DNA of 64,000 bases. Source: Eunapius fragilis (Eukaryota > Porifera > Demospongiae > Spongillida > Spongillidae). The translations under genes and the position numbers were made by a program. The notes under the pieces are model-generated. The model saw nothing but the letters and a program-made list of their open reading frames with translations, made no database searches and was not told the origin of the DNA. Each line of letters begins with the position of its first letter. Within the stretch, counting starts at the first letter, position 1. Positions 13,496 to 24,321 of the stretch are shown piece by piece. The stretch is taken from contig OY811993.1 of the NCBI GenBank assembly GCA_963681505.1, positions 1,304,693 to 1,368,692 on the forward strand, written 5' to 3'.

Positions 13496-14754
13496 TGCTG
13501 CTTTGAAGTTAGCTATTCCAAAGAATGCCCATGTCCACAGTCATGAAAGTCATACACTTTTTCAAATGTGTTATAGCTGTAATGGTAATGAAAACAAATG
13601 TAATAAATGGAGCACCATTACTTTCATACGCTCTATAGGTTAACTGTGCTTCAACCGTACCGCTGATCACAGCAAAGTTGGCCTTCAAGTTGGCCTTCCA
13701 TCTTTGCCATGATGAAAAACAGTATCGCTGATACGGTATCGACGTCCATAGAGATGAAAGGCAGTGATCACCACCTGCGATAACGTCAGGAGTGTTCGCC
13801 ACCCCCCTGTTTATTCTACAGAGAACGTTACTTGCGAGAAACTATGTATGGTACTAAGGGTTGTTTTAAACTCATATAAATCAAGCAGACTAGACGTACC
13901 GAATTTTAGAGAAGGAGGTGCTCAAAACAGGTTGCTCTGCAGCTATGTGAGATCAGAGATCATATTCGATGCTCTTGGATTCGAAATAATATTTTCAAAG
14001 GTATTAAATATAATAAGCTTCGAAAATGTTTATCCAAATTAACATTTAGAATTTACGGTATTAGCGTATACTTTAAGAGTCAGGTGCGTATACCACGATG
14101 GTTAGTGAATACAATTGACACCTGCGGATTCTTGGAATATACGTATGCGTATTTTTGAAATATAAGCACACACGGTATATTAATGGTATACCAGAAATAT
14201 ACGCATAAATATACACCACTGTATACTACTTTCGTTGCACAGTGTTGATTAGTGCACGCTATAGTCCGATCATTTATACATGCCGCTGGATGGTTTTGTA
14301 GTCAATAAAAACACGGGTTCGTCTGTACAGATCTCGTCTGAAGTGACTAATTAATTTATATACATCTTTTGGCAGGATGTACAACGCAAGTCAACATAAG
14401 TTCAAGTTGACTTGTCGCACAAAGCACAAGAAGATTTCAAGGGACAGTGTGCCAATTCTGCTTTCTAAGCACCGTATGTTTTTGTTAGTTCGTTATTCTC
14501 AGCCAAACCAAAAAGACAGCTGTTGAAACAGCTAGCCATTTTAATCAAGAATGGCCTGGGCACCAAAACTTCACGGAGTGCACGCGTTGATTGGTGTTGA
14601 TTGCCTCCGTTTCCAATCCCTCTCCTATACTATCTATGTTCAGTTGTACAGGTTAATACAGTGGCATGGGCACGGGAGGTTATTGTATATTCATGTGCTC
14701 GGAGTAGCGGGAACCAGGTTGCAGTAGGTTAATGGCGCGGAATGAACGAAAAAT

Positions 14755-15110
14755 GTGCAATTAATTTGCACAGCTGTATCTCCGTAACGGATCAAGTAAA
14801 AATTAACGAACAGGGCACATCGATAGATAAAGGACCCCTCTGCGTACAAACCGAATTTGAAGTTAATTGAGATGTCCTGCCGAAAGATATGGCCAGTTTG
14901 AACACCAATAGGGTATCGGACGTTGCAACACTGGCACGAAGCTAATGCAAGACTCCAAAATCTATTTTACCTTATAGAAATGGTGTAGTATGAAGTGTTG
15001 AAAATAGGAAGTCAATGGCGTGTACCGTTCCGAAGTTATAGTGATTCAAACGTGAGTCATTGTTATAACTTTAAAATTATATAGCGAAGGGCCATTTTCT
15101 CGGAGACTGT
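14755..15110 (-). repeat. Dispersed repeat R5, copy 1
   Basis: This is a non-coding interspersed repeat of about 340 bp. It is recognised by AAAAATTAACGAACAGG, TGAGATNTCCTGCCGAAAGATATGG and a TATCGGACNTNGCNACACTGGCA-like core, here in reverse orientation. Other copies lie at about 15415-15720, 21850-22155, 51765-51975 and 63365-63640. This copy is clearly diverged from the pair at 15415 and 21850. Confidence 0.75.
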
Positions 15111-15127
15111 CCCATATATATATATAT

Positions 15128-15360
15128 GGGACAGTGTCCAGCTAAATCACCCTTATGGTACTTTTTCAAAATTTCCAGAGCAAGCAAAAGAAAAGCATTG
15201 AAATGTATATGGCTAATTATAAATTCAGTGCTTAATAACTTTGTGATGGACAGTCCGATTTAGGATGCGTAAGGACCATTTGACCGAAGCTCATGGGTGT
15301 TCAAGGAATTTGAAAACTTGAAAAACTAGCCCAAAGGGTGATTCTGCTGGACACTGTCCT
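15128..15360. mobile_element. 233-bp MITE with GGGACAGTGTCCAGC ends
   Basis: It starts GGGACAGTGTCCAGC and ends in GCTGGACACTGTCC. Imperfect matching continues inward (AAATCACCCTT against AAGGGTGATT). It sits in a (TA)n context, consistent with a TA-targeting Tc1/mariner-type MITE, though the (TA)n hides the exact duplication. Related sequence occurs at 22224-22252 and 53527-53745. Confidence 0.7.
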
Positions 15361-15414
15361 ATATATGGGAAAGTTTCCGAGAAAAGGGACCTAGCGTGTA
15401 TTTTTTAAAAGCAT

Positions 15415-15720
15415 AATAAAAATGCACCACGTTTGAAATACTATAACTTCCGAACGGTTAATGCTACCGTCTTCCTATTTTCAGCACTTCATAATACACC
15501 ATTTCTCTATGATAAAATACATTTTGGGATCTTCAACATGCTCCATGCCAGTGTCGCGATGTCCGATACCCCTTGGGGTTCAAACTCCCCATATCTTTCG
15601 GCAGGAAATCTCAATTCATTCCAAAATTGATTTATACGTAGAGGGATCCTGTGCCTATCGATTTGTCCTGTTCGTTATTTTTTACATTACCCGTTACAAA
15701 GATATTGCTTTGCAAAGTAG
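15415..15720 (+). repeat. Dispersed repeat R5, copy 2 (left palindrome arm)
   Basis: Forward copy of R5, starting near the ACGTTTGAAATACTATAAC region and running through CATATCTTTCGGCAGGA. It is the near-identical mirror of the copy at 21850-22155. Together with the reverse copy at 14755 it forms a second, older inverted pair around the MITE. Confidence 0.75.
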
Positions 15721-16535
15721 GAACATATTTCCCGCTCGATTTGCGCCATTCTATGGCCAGAGACAGCATGAATATTAAACTCTTCCTGTCGATAACCTAT
15801 TACCACGCCTACAAGACCCTATTGCGTGATGGCGTTGCACATCGATCGTTGATTTGCTGTACAGCATACGGTAAGTTAAGATTGTCAACGTTCTTCGATG
15901 TAGGCACAGATAAGGCAGCATGGCGCCGTATAAAACGAGTAGAGACGAGCCGACTCGTTAATTTGGTTGCAACGGTTAGGCCGGTACGATATTCAGGTCG
16001 AGGACGAGGACGGCGTGCATGGTTGAGAGCGTTGATGCTGATGACGATGGTAATTATGGCAATTTCGATGGTTATGATTGACGACAACGATGTTGACAAT
16101 AAATTTGATGACGGCGAGTCCAAGGTGAAGTGATGGTGGTAATGAAGGTGTTAATTGTAATGCAAGTAATGATGATGGTAGTGGTGGTGGTGGCCCAGGT
16201 TTGCGTTAAAACTAGAAAAACCCGTCCAGCTGAATGTCTACCCCACTAGAGAAGGTTACTGCAAAACAGCTGCTCAATGACGTACCGTGATATGCTCACA
16301 TTATAGACTGGCCAAGAAAACCAGAATGGTGCTGAGACAAGGGCATAGGTCCTCATCTTGGTTTACACGTCCTTGTGAACTTTTGCACACACTTGCATTG
16401 TTACGAGTACACCATTGTATGGCGAATTCTTGTACAAACACACACACACACATGCACATACATATCTTCACCCATATACACAAGCATTTTGTTCCATTTA
16501 ACTGCTTGTATGTGATCTGTATCCCACTACTCTAG
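15721..16535. other. Left palindrome arm, no supported gene
   Basis: This contains an ORF from 15651 to 16133 on the plus strand with a GRGRGRRAW run followed by a Met/Ile-rich stretch. Its partner lies at 21448-21921 on the minus strand. No family is recognised, and opposite-strand ORFs of similar length overlap it, so I treat it as unproven. A short CA tract lies at about 16438-16452. Confidence 0.4.
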
Positions 16536-16538
16536 ACA

Positions 16539-19500
16539 GCCATGCAGTGGACACTACTATAGACAGCTGTGGAGTGGACACCACTGTAGATAGCTGTGGA
16601 GTGGACACTACTGTAGACAGCTGTGGAGTGGACACTACTGTAGACAGCTATGTAGTGGATACTACTATAAGACAGCTGTGGAGTGGACACTACTGTAGAC
16701 AGCTGTGGAGTGGACACTACTGTAGACAGCTGTGGAGTGGACACTACTGTAGACAGCTGTGGAGTGGACACTACTGTAGACAGCTGTGGAGTGGACACTA
16801 CTGTAGACAGCTGTGGAGTGGACACTAATGTAGACAGCTGTGGAGTGGACACTACTGTAGACAGCTATGCAGTGGACACTACTGTAGACAGCTGTGGAGT
16901 GGAACTACTGTAGACAGCTGTGGAGTGGACACTACTATAGACAGCTATGCAGTGGACACTACTATATAGATAGCCGCGGAGTGGACACTACAGTCGACAG
17001 CTGTGGAGTGGACACTACTGTAGACAGCTGTAGAGTGGACACCACTGTAGACAGCTGTAGAGTGGACACTTGTAGACAGCTGTAGAGTGGACAGTACTGT
17101 AGACAGCTGTGGAGTGGACACTACTGTAGACAGCTGTAGAGTGGACACTACTGTAGACAGCTGTGGAGTGGACACTACTGTAGACAGCTGCAGAGTGGAC
17201 ACTACTGTAGACAGCTGCAGATTGGACACTACTGTAGACAGCTGCAGAGTGGACACTACTGTGGACAGCTGTAGAGTGGACACCACTGTAGACAGCTGTA
17301 GAGTGGACACTACTGTAGACAGCTGTAGAGTGGACACTACTGTAGACAGCTGTGGAGTGGACACTACTGTAGACAGCTGTAGAGTGGACACTACTGTAGA
17401 TAGCTGTGGAGTGGACACTACTGTAGACAGCTGTGGAGTGGACACTACTGTAGACAGCTATGCAGTGGATACTACTATAAGACAGCTGTAGAGTGGACAC
17501 TACTGTAGACAGCTGTGGAGTGGACACTACTGTAGACAGCTGTGGAGTGGACACTACTGTAGACAGCTGTGGAGTGGACACTACTGTAGACAGCTGCAGA
17601 GTGGACACTACTATAGACAGCTGTGGAGTGGACACTACTGTAGACAGCTGTAGAGTGGACACTACTGTAGACAGCTGTGGAGTGGACACTACTGTAGACA
17701 GCTGCAGAGTGGACACTACTGTAGACAGCTGTAGAGTGGACACTACTGTAGACAGCTGTGGAGTGGACACTACTGTAGACAGCTGTGGAGTGGACACTAC
17801 TGTAGACAGCTGCAGAGTGGACACTACTGTAGACAGCTGTAGAGTGGACACTACTGTAGACAGCTGTGGAGTGGACACTACTATAAGACAGCTGTGGAGT
17901 GGAAACTACTGTAGACAGCTGTGGAGTGGACACTACTGTAGACAGCTGTGGAGTGGACACTACTGTAGACAGCTGTGGAGTGGACACTACTGTAGACAGC
18001 TATGCAGTGGACACTACTGTAGACAGCCATGCAGTGGACACTACTGTAGACAGCTGTGGAGTGGACACTACTGTAGACAGCTGTGGAGTGGACACTACTG
18101 TAGACAGCTATGCAGTGGACACTACTGTAGACAGCTGTGGAGTGGACGCTACTGTAGACAGCTGTGGAGTGGACACTACTGTAGACAGCTGTGGAGTGGA
18201 CACTACTGTAGACAGCCATGCAGTGGACACTACTGTAGACAGCTGTGGAGTAGACACTACTGTAGACAGCTGTGGAGTGGACACTACTGTAGACAGCTAT
18301 GCAGTGGACACTACTGTAGACAGCTGTGGAGTGGACACTACTGTAGACAGCCATGCAGTGGACACTACTGTAGACAGCTGTGCAGTGGACACTACTGTAG
18401 ACAGCTGTGGAGTGGACACTACTGTAGACAGCTATGCAGTGGACACTACTGTAGACAGCCATGCAGTGGACACTACTGTAGACAGCTGTCTACAGTAGTG
18501 TCCACTCCACAGCTGTCTACAGTAGTGTCCACTGCATAGCTGTCTACAGTAGTGTCCACTCCACAGCTGTCTACAGTAGTGTCCACTCCACAGCTGTCTA
18601 CAGTAGTGTCCACTCTGCAGCTGTCTACAGTAGTGTCCACTCCACAGCTGTCTACAGTAGTGTCCACTCTGCAGCTGTCTACAGTAGTGTCCACTCCACA
18701 GCTGTCTATAGTAGTGTCCACTCCACAGCTGTCTACAGTAGTGTCCACTCTACAGCTGTCTACAGTGGTGTCCTCTCTACAGCTGTCTACAGTAGTGTCC
18801 ACTCTACAGCTGTATACAGTAGTGTTCACTCCACAGCTGTCTGCAGTAGTGTCCACTCTGCAGCTGTCTACAGTAGTGTCCACTCTGCAGCTGTCCATAC
18901 AGTAGTGTCCACTCTACAGCTGTCTACAGTAGTGTCCACTCCACAGCTGTCTACAGCAGTGTCCACTGCATAGCTGTCTACAGTAGTGTCCACTCTGCAA
19001 CTGTCCATACAGTAGTGTCCACTCTACAGCTGTCTACAGTAGTGTTCACTCCACAGCTATCTACAGTAGTGTCCACTGCATGGCTGTCCACTGCATAGCT
19101 GTCTACAGTAGTGTCCACTCTACAGCTGTCTACAGTAGTGTTCACTCTACAGCTATCTACAGTAGTGTCCACTGCATGGCTGTCTACAGTAGTGTCCACT
19201 CCACAGCTGTCTACAGTAGTGTCCACTCCACAGCTGTCTACAGTAGCGTCCACTCCACAGCTGTCTACAGTAGTGTCCACTGCATAGCTGTCTACAGTAG
19301 TGTCCACTCCACAGCTGTCTACAGTAGTGTCCACTCCACAGTTGTCTACAGTAGTGTCCACTGCATAGCTGTCTACAGTAGTGTCCACTCCACAGCTGTC
19401 TATAGTAGTGTCCACTCCACAGCTGTCTACAGTAGTGTCCACTCTACAGCTGTCTACAGTAGTGTCCACTCTACAGCTGTATACAGTAGTGTTCACTCCA

Positions 19501-21050
19501 CAGCTGTCTACAGTAGTGTCCACTCTGCAGCTGTCTACAGTAGTGTCCACTCTGCAGCTGTCTACAGTAGTGTCCACTCCACAGCTGTCTACAGTAGTGT
19601 CCACTGCATAGCTGTCTACAGTAGTGTCCACTCCACAGCTGTCTACAGTAGTGTTCACTCCACAGCTGTCTACAGTAGTGTCCACTCCACAGCTGTCTAC
19701 AGTAGTGTCCACTCTGCAGCTGTCTACAGTAGTGTCCACTCTGCAGCTGTCTACAGTAGTGTCCACTACACAGCTGTCTACAGTAGTGTCCACTCTCAGC
19801 TGTCTACAGTGGTGTCCACTCCACAGCTGTCTACAGTAGTGTCCACTCTACAGCTGTCTACAGTAGTGTTCACTCCACAGCTGTCTACAGTAGTGTCCAC
19901 TCTACAGCTGTCTACAGTGGTGTCCACTCCACAGCTGTCTACAGTAGTGTCCACTCCACAGCTGTCTACAGTAGTGTCCACTCTGCAGCTGTCTACAGTA
20001 GTGTCCACTCTGCAGCTGTCTACAGTAGTGTCCACTCTGCAGCTGTCTACAGTAGTGTCCACTCCACAGCTGTCTACAGTAGTGTCCACTCCACAGCTGT
20101 CTTATAGTAGTATCCACTGCATAGCTGTCTACAGTAGTGTCCACTCCACAGCTGTCTACAGTAGTGTCCACTCCACAGCTATCTACAGTAGTGTCCACTC
20201 TACAGCTGTCTACAGTAGTGTCCACTCCACAGCTGTCTACAGTAGTGTCCACTCAACAGCTGTCTACAGTAGTGTCGACTCTACAGCTGTCTACAGTGGT
20301 GTCCACTCTACAGCTGTCTACAGTAGTGTCCACTCTGCAGCTGTCTACAGTAGTGTCCAATCTGCAGCTGTCTACAGTAGTGTCCACTCTGCAGCTGTCT
20401 ACAGTAGTGTCCACTCCACAGCTGTCTACAGTAGTGTCCACTCTACAGCTGTCTACAGTAGTGTCCACTCCACAGCTGTCTACAGTAGTGTCCACTCTAC
20501 AGCTGTCTACAAGTGTCCACTCTACAGCTGTCTACAGTGGTGTCCACTCTTTAGCTGTCTACAGTAGTGTCCACTCCACAGCTGTCGACTGTAGTGTCCA
20601 CTCCGCGGCTATCTATATAGTAGTGTCCACTGCATAGCTGTCTATAGTAGTGTCCACTCCACAGCTGTCTACAGTAGTTCCACTCCACAGCTGTCTACAG
20701 TAGTGTCCACTGCATAGCTGTCTACAGTAGTGTCCACTCCACAGCTGTCTACATTAGTGTCCACTCCACAGCTGTCTACAGTAGTGTCCACTCCACAGCT
20801 GTCTACAGTAGTGTCCACTCCACAGCTGTCTACAGTAGTGTCCACTCCACAGCTGTCTACAGTAGTGTCCACTCCACAGCTGTCAACAGTAGTGTCCACT
20901 CCACAGCTGTCTTATAGTAGTATCCACTACATAGCTGTCTACAGTAGTGTCCACTCCACAGCTGTCTACAGTAGTGTCCACTCCACAGCTATCTACAGTG
21001 GTGTCCACTCCACAGCTGTCTATAGTAGTGTCCACTGCATGGCTGTCTAG
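16539..21050. repeat. 27-bp minisatellite, about 165 copies, switching strand
   Basis: The unit is GTAGACAGCTGTGGAGTGGA plus CACTACT. Every unit carries the palindromic octamer ACAGCTGT, an E-box core. Up to 18485 it reads in this direction; from 18486 on it reads as the reverse complement. The switch is marked by the palindrome CTGTAGACAGCTGTCTACAG. Because 27 is a multiple of three, long ORFs (VDSCGVDTT and VSTPQLSTV types) run open on both strands. They have no start context, splice sites or unique sequence, and I do not call them genes. Variant units (ATGCAGTGG, CTGCAGAG) are interleaved. Confidence 0.95.
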
Positions 21051-21055
21051 AGTAG

Positions 21056-21850
21056 TGGGATACAGATCACATACAAGCAGTTAATGGAACAAAATGCTTG
21101 TGTATATGGGTGAAGATATGTATGTGCATGTGTGTGTGTGTGTTTGTACAAGAATTCGCCATACAATGGTGTACTCGTAACAATGCAAGTGTGTGCAAAA
21201 GTTCACAAGGACGTGTAAACCAAGATGAGGACCTATGCCCTTGTCTCAGCACCATTCTGGTTTTCTTGGCCAGTCTATAATGTGAGCATATCACGGTACT
21301 TCATTGAGCAGCTGTTTTGCAGTAACCTTCTCTAGTGAGGTAGACATTCAGCTGGACGGGTTTTTCTAGTTTTAACGCAAACCTGGGCCACCACCACCAC
21401 TACCATCATCATTACTTGCATTACAATTAACACCTTCATTACCACCATCACTTCACCTTGGACTCGCCGTCATCAAATTTATTGTCAACATCGTTGTCGT
21501 CAATCATAACCATCGAAATTGCCATAATTACCATCGTCATCAGCATCAACGCTCTCAACCATGCACGCCGTCCTCGTCCTCGACCTGAATATCGTACCGG
21601 CCTAACCGTTACAACCAAATTAACGAGTCGGCTCGTCTCCACTCGTGTTATACGGCGCCATGCTGCCTTATCTGTGCCTACATCGAAGAACGTTGACAAT
21701 CTTAACTTACCGTATGCTGTACAGCAAATCAACGATCGATGTGCAACGCCATCACGCAATAGGGTCTTGTAGGCGTGGTAATAGGTTATCAACAGGAAGA
21801 TCATGCTGTCTCTGGCCATAGAATGGCGCGAATCGAGCGGGAAATATGTT
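21056..21850. other. Right palindrome arm, no supported gene
   Basis: Mirror of 15721-16535, including the GT tract at about 21129-21141 and the ORF partner at 21458-21772. Nothing beyond the mirrored sequence is seen. Confidence 0.4.
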
Positions 21851-22155
21851 CCTACTTTGCAAAGCAATATCTTTGTAACGGGTAATGTAAAAATTAACGA
21901 ACAGGACAAATCGATAGGCACAGGATCCCTCTACGTATAAATCAATTTTGGAATGAATTGAGATTTCCTGCCGAAAGATATGGGGAGTTTGAGCCCCAAG
22001 GGGTATCGGACATCGCGACACTGGCATGGAGCACGTTGAAGATCCCAAAATGTATTTTATCATAGAGAAATGGTGTATTATGAAGTGCTGAAAATAGGAA
22101 GACGGTAGCATTAACAGTTCGGAAGATATAGTATTTCAAACGTGGTGCATTTTTA
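21850..22155 (-). repeat. Dispersed repeat R5, copy 3 (right palindrome arm)
   Basis: Reverse-oriented R5, near-identical mirror of 15415-15720. The two copies belong to the palindrome arms rather than being independent insertions. Confidence 0.75.
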
Positions 22156-22253
22156 TTATGCTTTTAAAAAATACACGCTAGGTCCCTTTTCTCGGAAACT
22201 TTCCCATATATATATATATATATGGGACAGTGTCCAGCTAAATCACCCTTATT

Positions 22254-22590
22254 GTATGGCAATCCGTTGCGGACAAAAGTATATCAAACCAAAATTATGT
22301 ATCAAAACAAACTGTGGGTGTATCAAAACAAACTGTGGGTATGTTTCTACAAATATCGGGTATCAAATGACCGCAACAAAAAAAAGGACGTATCAAATGT
22401 TACCAAATACGGTATGTGGGATTTTTTTTTAAAAAGGTAGGTCAAAGAAAAGGGGTATCAAAACGTGTACTGCGTCGAACAGGTTCCATACTAAGAGCGT
22501 AACACATTCCGTACGGGAAACGCACTCGCCAGCGTTCGGGAACCCGAGTTTATATTTACTGTTTACTATTCGTGCCCAGACCAAGGCAAA
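22254..22590 (+). repeat. Dispersed repeat with GTATCAAA iterons, copy 1
   Basis: It begins GGCAATCCGTTGCGGACAAA and matches 53747-54055. Within about 200 bases it holds six GTATCAAA or GTATATCAAA motifs. The distal part shares AACACATTCC and CGTGCCCAGACCA with the second copy. In both places it directly follows sequence of the GGGACAGTGTCCAGC element, so the two may form one composite element. It is not coding. Confidence 0.7.
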
Positions 22591-22772
22591 CTGTTAAGGA
22601 GCGCATCGCGTGAGCAGGGTTATAGCTCATATTTCAGCGGCGGTATCAGTTTCAAGTGTGATTTCGGTTTTATATCGACACAGCGACGCTTTTACTGCCC
22701 TTGGACCACGGGCATTTGATCCCGTTATGCCGGATTGTTTTGTCGCATCAGAGGCGGCCTGGGGTCCTTGGC

Positions 22773-22806
<34 letters not shown>

Positions 22807-24131
22807 TCTATGGTGCCCCAGCTCTGCCCTCCTCCACCCCCTAAAAAAATGTGTTCAAATTACAATAATGCGAAGTGATTACAGCATATGTGAGCGTAAT
22901 TTAGCTTCTAATGCATATGCTTGCTTGTATATAATATACAATCCAAATAAAACAGTTACGAAATCTAATGTACCACGCCACTTTGGCGCCTCCTATCCGC
23001 TAGGCCTCTCCCCTCGGTAAATGCTGGTGCCGTCCACCTGAATTTTAAGGTGGAGAACCTTATACCCAACCCAATCGACATCCTGATAATTAACTGTTCT
23101 GTAAGCCAGCAGCCGTTGAAATGTGTGTCATTTCGCCGCCGCTAAATTTGTTGGAGGCTGTATTATCAGTAGGAACAGCTGTCAAGGGCCAATTCGAGGA
23201 CGCAAGGTGCATGGAGCTCTGGTGGGCCTGGGTCAGGTTATGGAATCCTATGGGTGATCATGAGTGTGAGGCCATGGATTTCCTGTTTCGTCTGGCCTTC
23301 CAGTTCCAGTAGATCGCCAAGGGCTGTGTCTTTCTTGTTAAGTCAGGCATGTGCCACAGCCAATTACGTCCTTAAATGTTTTTGTCTCAGATGCTTAGTG
23401 GTGTGTGTGTGTCTGATGTTCAGCATGGTTACATTAATGTATGATATGAGTTATGTCAGTTTATAGTACTTTTATCTTTCATGTCTTTTACACCGAAGTG
23501 TGTCAGTTTATCTTTCATGTCTTTTACACCGAAGTGTATCGATTTAGTGGGCTTTTTTCAAGCTATTTTGGAAAATAGTCCAAGTGTGCCATGTCAGAAA
23601 TGAACAAGAGATTAAATCTCCTACCTAGAACTATCTCATACACAACCAGGCTACGCAATAACTCCAGTGCTAAAATTCTGAGATGTTAAACAAGAAAATG
23701 TTTATCACAACTTTAAGGGGAAGCCACAGCTCCAAATTAACAAGCATTTTGTAGAGGAGTTGTATAGAATAGTGATGTTTTGGATTTGGTGTTGCAATCA
23801 TACATTTACAGTGCTTACAATTAAGTCTGTGCCTGAGAAAGTAACATGCCCCAATCTATTCACCCACCATCAATGAAGTCATGGAAGCCTTCTTAATTAT
23901 AAGTTCACAGGCATTGTATACTTGCCTGCCTATTATATGCATTGTAGCAATAAATAATTGCAGAGACTGTATGGTCCATGGCATGCCTTTTCAAGAAAGC
24001 AAATAAACTCAGATCTATATGAAATGTTTAGTGCCAAATATCATACTCATACCTGTAACACAACAAAATTATAAAGTCATCAAGACACATGTTTGAAAAA
24101 AAAAAGTTGCTTTGTCAACACCAGGGGGACA
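22591..24131. other. Intergenic; poly-C tract and short duplications
   Basis: About 30 C lie at 22775-22804. A 39-bp direct duplication containing TTTATCTTTCATGTCTTTTA lies at about 23458-23535. This stretch lies downstream of the minus-strand HECT gene and should include its 3' UTR. ORFs of 60-136 residues overlap low-complexity sequence and are not supported. Confidence 0.5.
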
Positions 24132-24321
24132 TTATGTTTTTAGGTAATAGCTTCCAGCACCTAGAATGGCCGTGTCCATAGCTTCAAAGAAGTGTTCAGC
24201 ATCTTTCATCGTTGTAGGAAGATGTATGGTCCTAAAGCAGCAGTCTGAAAACGGTAGTGATTTATTTGTGAATTTTATCTGAATTGCTCTGAGTCCCATT
24301 GGCGGGACTGAACTCTTTGGC
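24132..24321 (-). CDS. HECT gene, last exon (C-lobe end)
   Basis: Acceptor TTTTATCACAG precedes 24321 and the stop is at 24132-24134. The peptide runs SSVPPMGLRAIQIKF, then SDCCFRTIHLPTT, then EAMDTAILGAGSYYLKT. This matches the end of HECT domains: PP(L/M)G, a cysteine before the R/T-x-LHLP strand, and the final alpha-helical A-I-L run. One of the two cysteines in SDCC would be the thioester residue. The exon is too short and interrupted to be seen by ORF length alone. Confidence 0.8.

Larger units (their letters stand above)
8537..14638. mobile_element. 6.1 kb terminal-inverted-repeat element (P-like?)
   Basis: The left end CATAGATAGTATAGGAGAGG is repeated as a reverse complement at the right end. 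About 32 bases match exactly, with a further CTTCACGGAG-type match just inside. The flanks are direct repeats TTCAGTT at 8530-8536 and 14639-14645. Terminal repeats of about 31 bp starting with CA and a 7-8 bp duplication recall the P superfamily, but I find no THAP domain or recognisable transposase. Subterminal regions (about 9040-9180 and 14050-14220) are rich in GTATATTTTGCG-like and ATATACGCA-like motifs that may be binding sites. The interior is mostly tandem repeats, so the element is probably non-autonomous. Confidence 0.75.
15361..22223. repeat. Giant palindrome of about 6.9 kb with minisatellite core
   Basis: 15361 to about 16535 is the reverse complement of about 21055-22223 at roughly 97-98 percent identity, ending in TATATATGGGAAAGTTTCC at both sides. 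Between these arms lies the 27-bp array at 16539-21050, also mirrored. The ORFs in the arms are identical by descent, so their conservation is no evidence for a protein. The arms differ at scattered bases and indels, which argues against a simple assembly fold-back artefact. It may be one very large foldback element; no clean target duplication can be read in the (TA)n flanks. Confidence 0.85.

Noticed and set aside
8537-14638. Polinton or other virus-like origin for the 6.1 kb element
   Set aside because: Polintons are larger, make 6-bp duplications, start with AG and carry polymerase and capsid-type genes. None of these is present.
15651-16133. ORF with GRGRGRRAW and Met/Ile-rich tail, repeated at 21448-21921
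   Set aside because: Its conservation is explained by the palindrome arms being copies of each other. An opposite-strand ORF of similar size overlaps, and no family is recognised.
17015-20567. Long ORFs (up to 495 residues) with VDSCGVDTT / YSSVHSTAV repeats on both strands
   Set aside because: They are translations of the 27-bp minisatellite. They are open on both strands because 27 is divisible by three and the unit lacks stops. There is no unique flank, splice site or start context.
15361-22223. Palindrome as an assembly or amplification artefact
   Set aside because: The arms differ at scattered bases, indels and minisatellite copy number, which a fold-back artefact would not produce. 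Still, only spanning reads would settle it.
22610-23020. 136-residue ORF with a Pro run
   Set aside because: The Pro run is the 30-C homopolymer; both sides lack homology or splice evidence.
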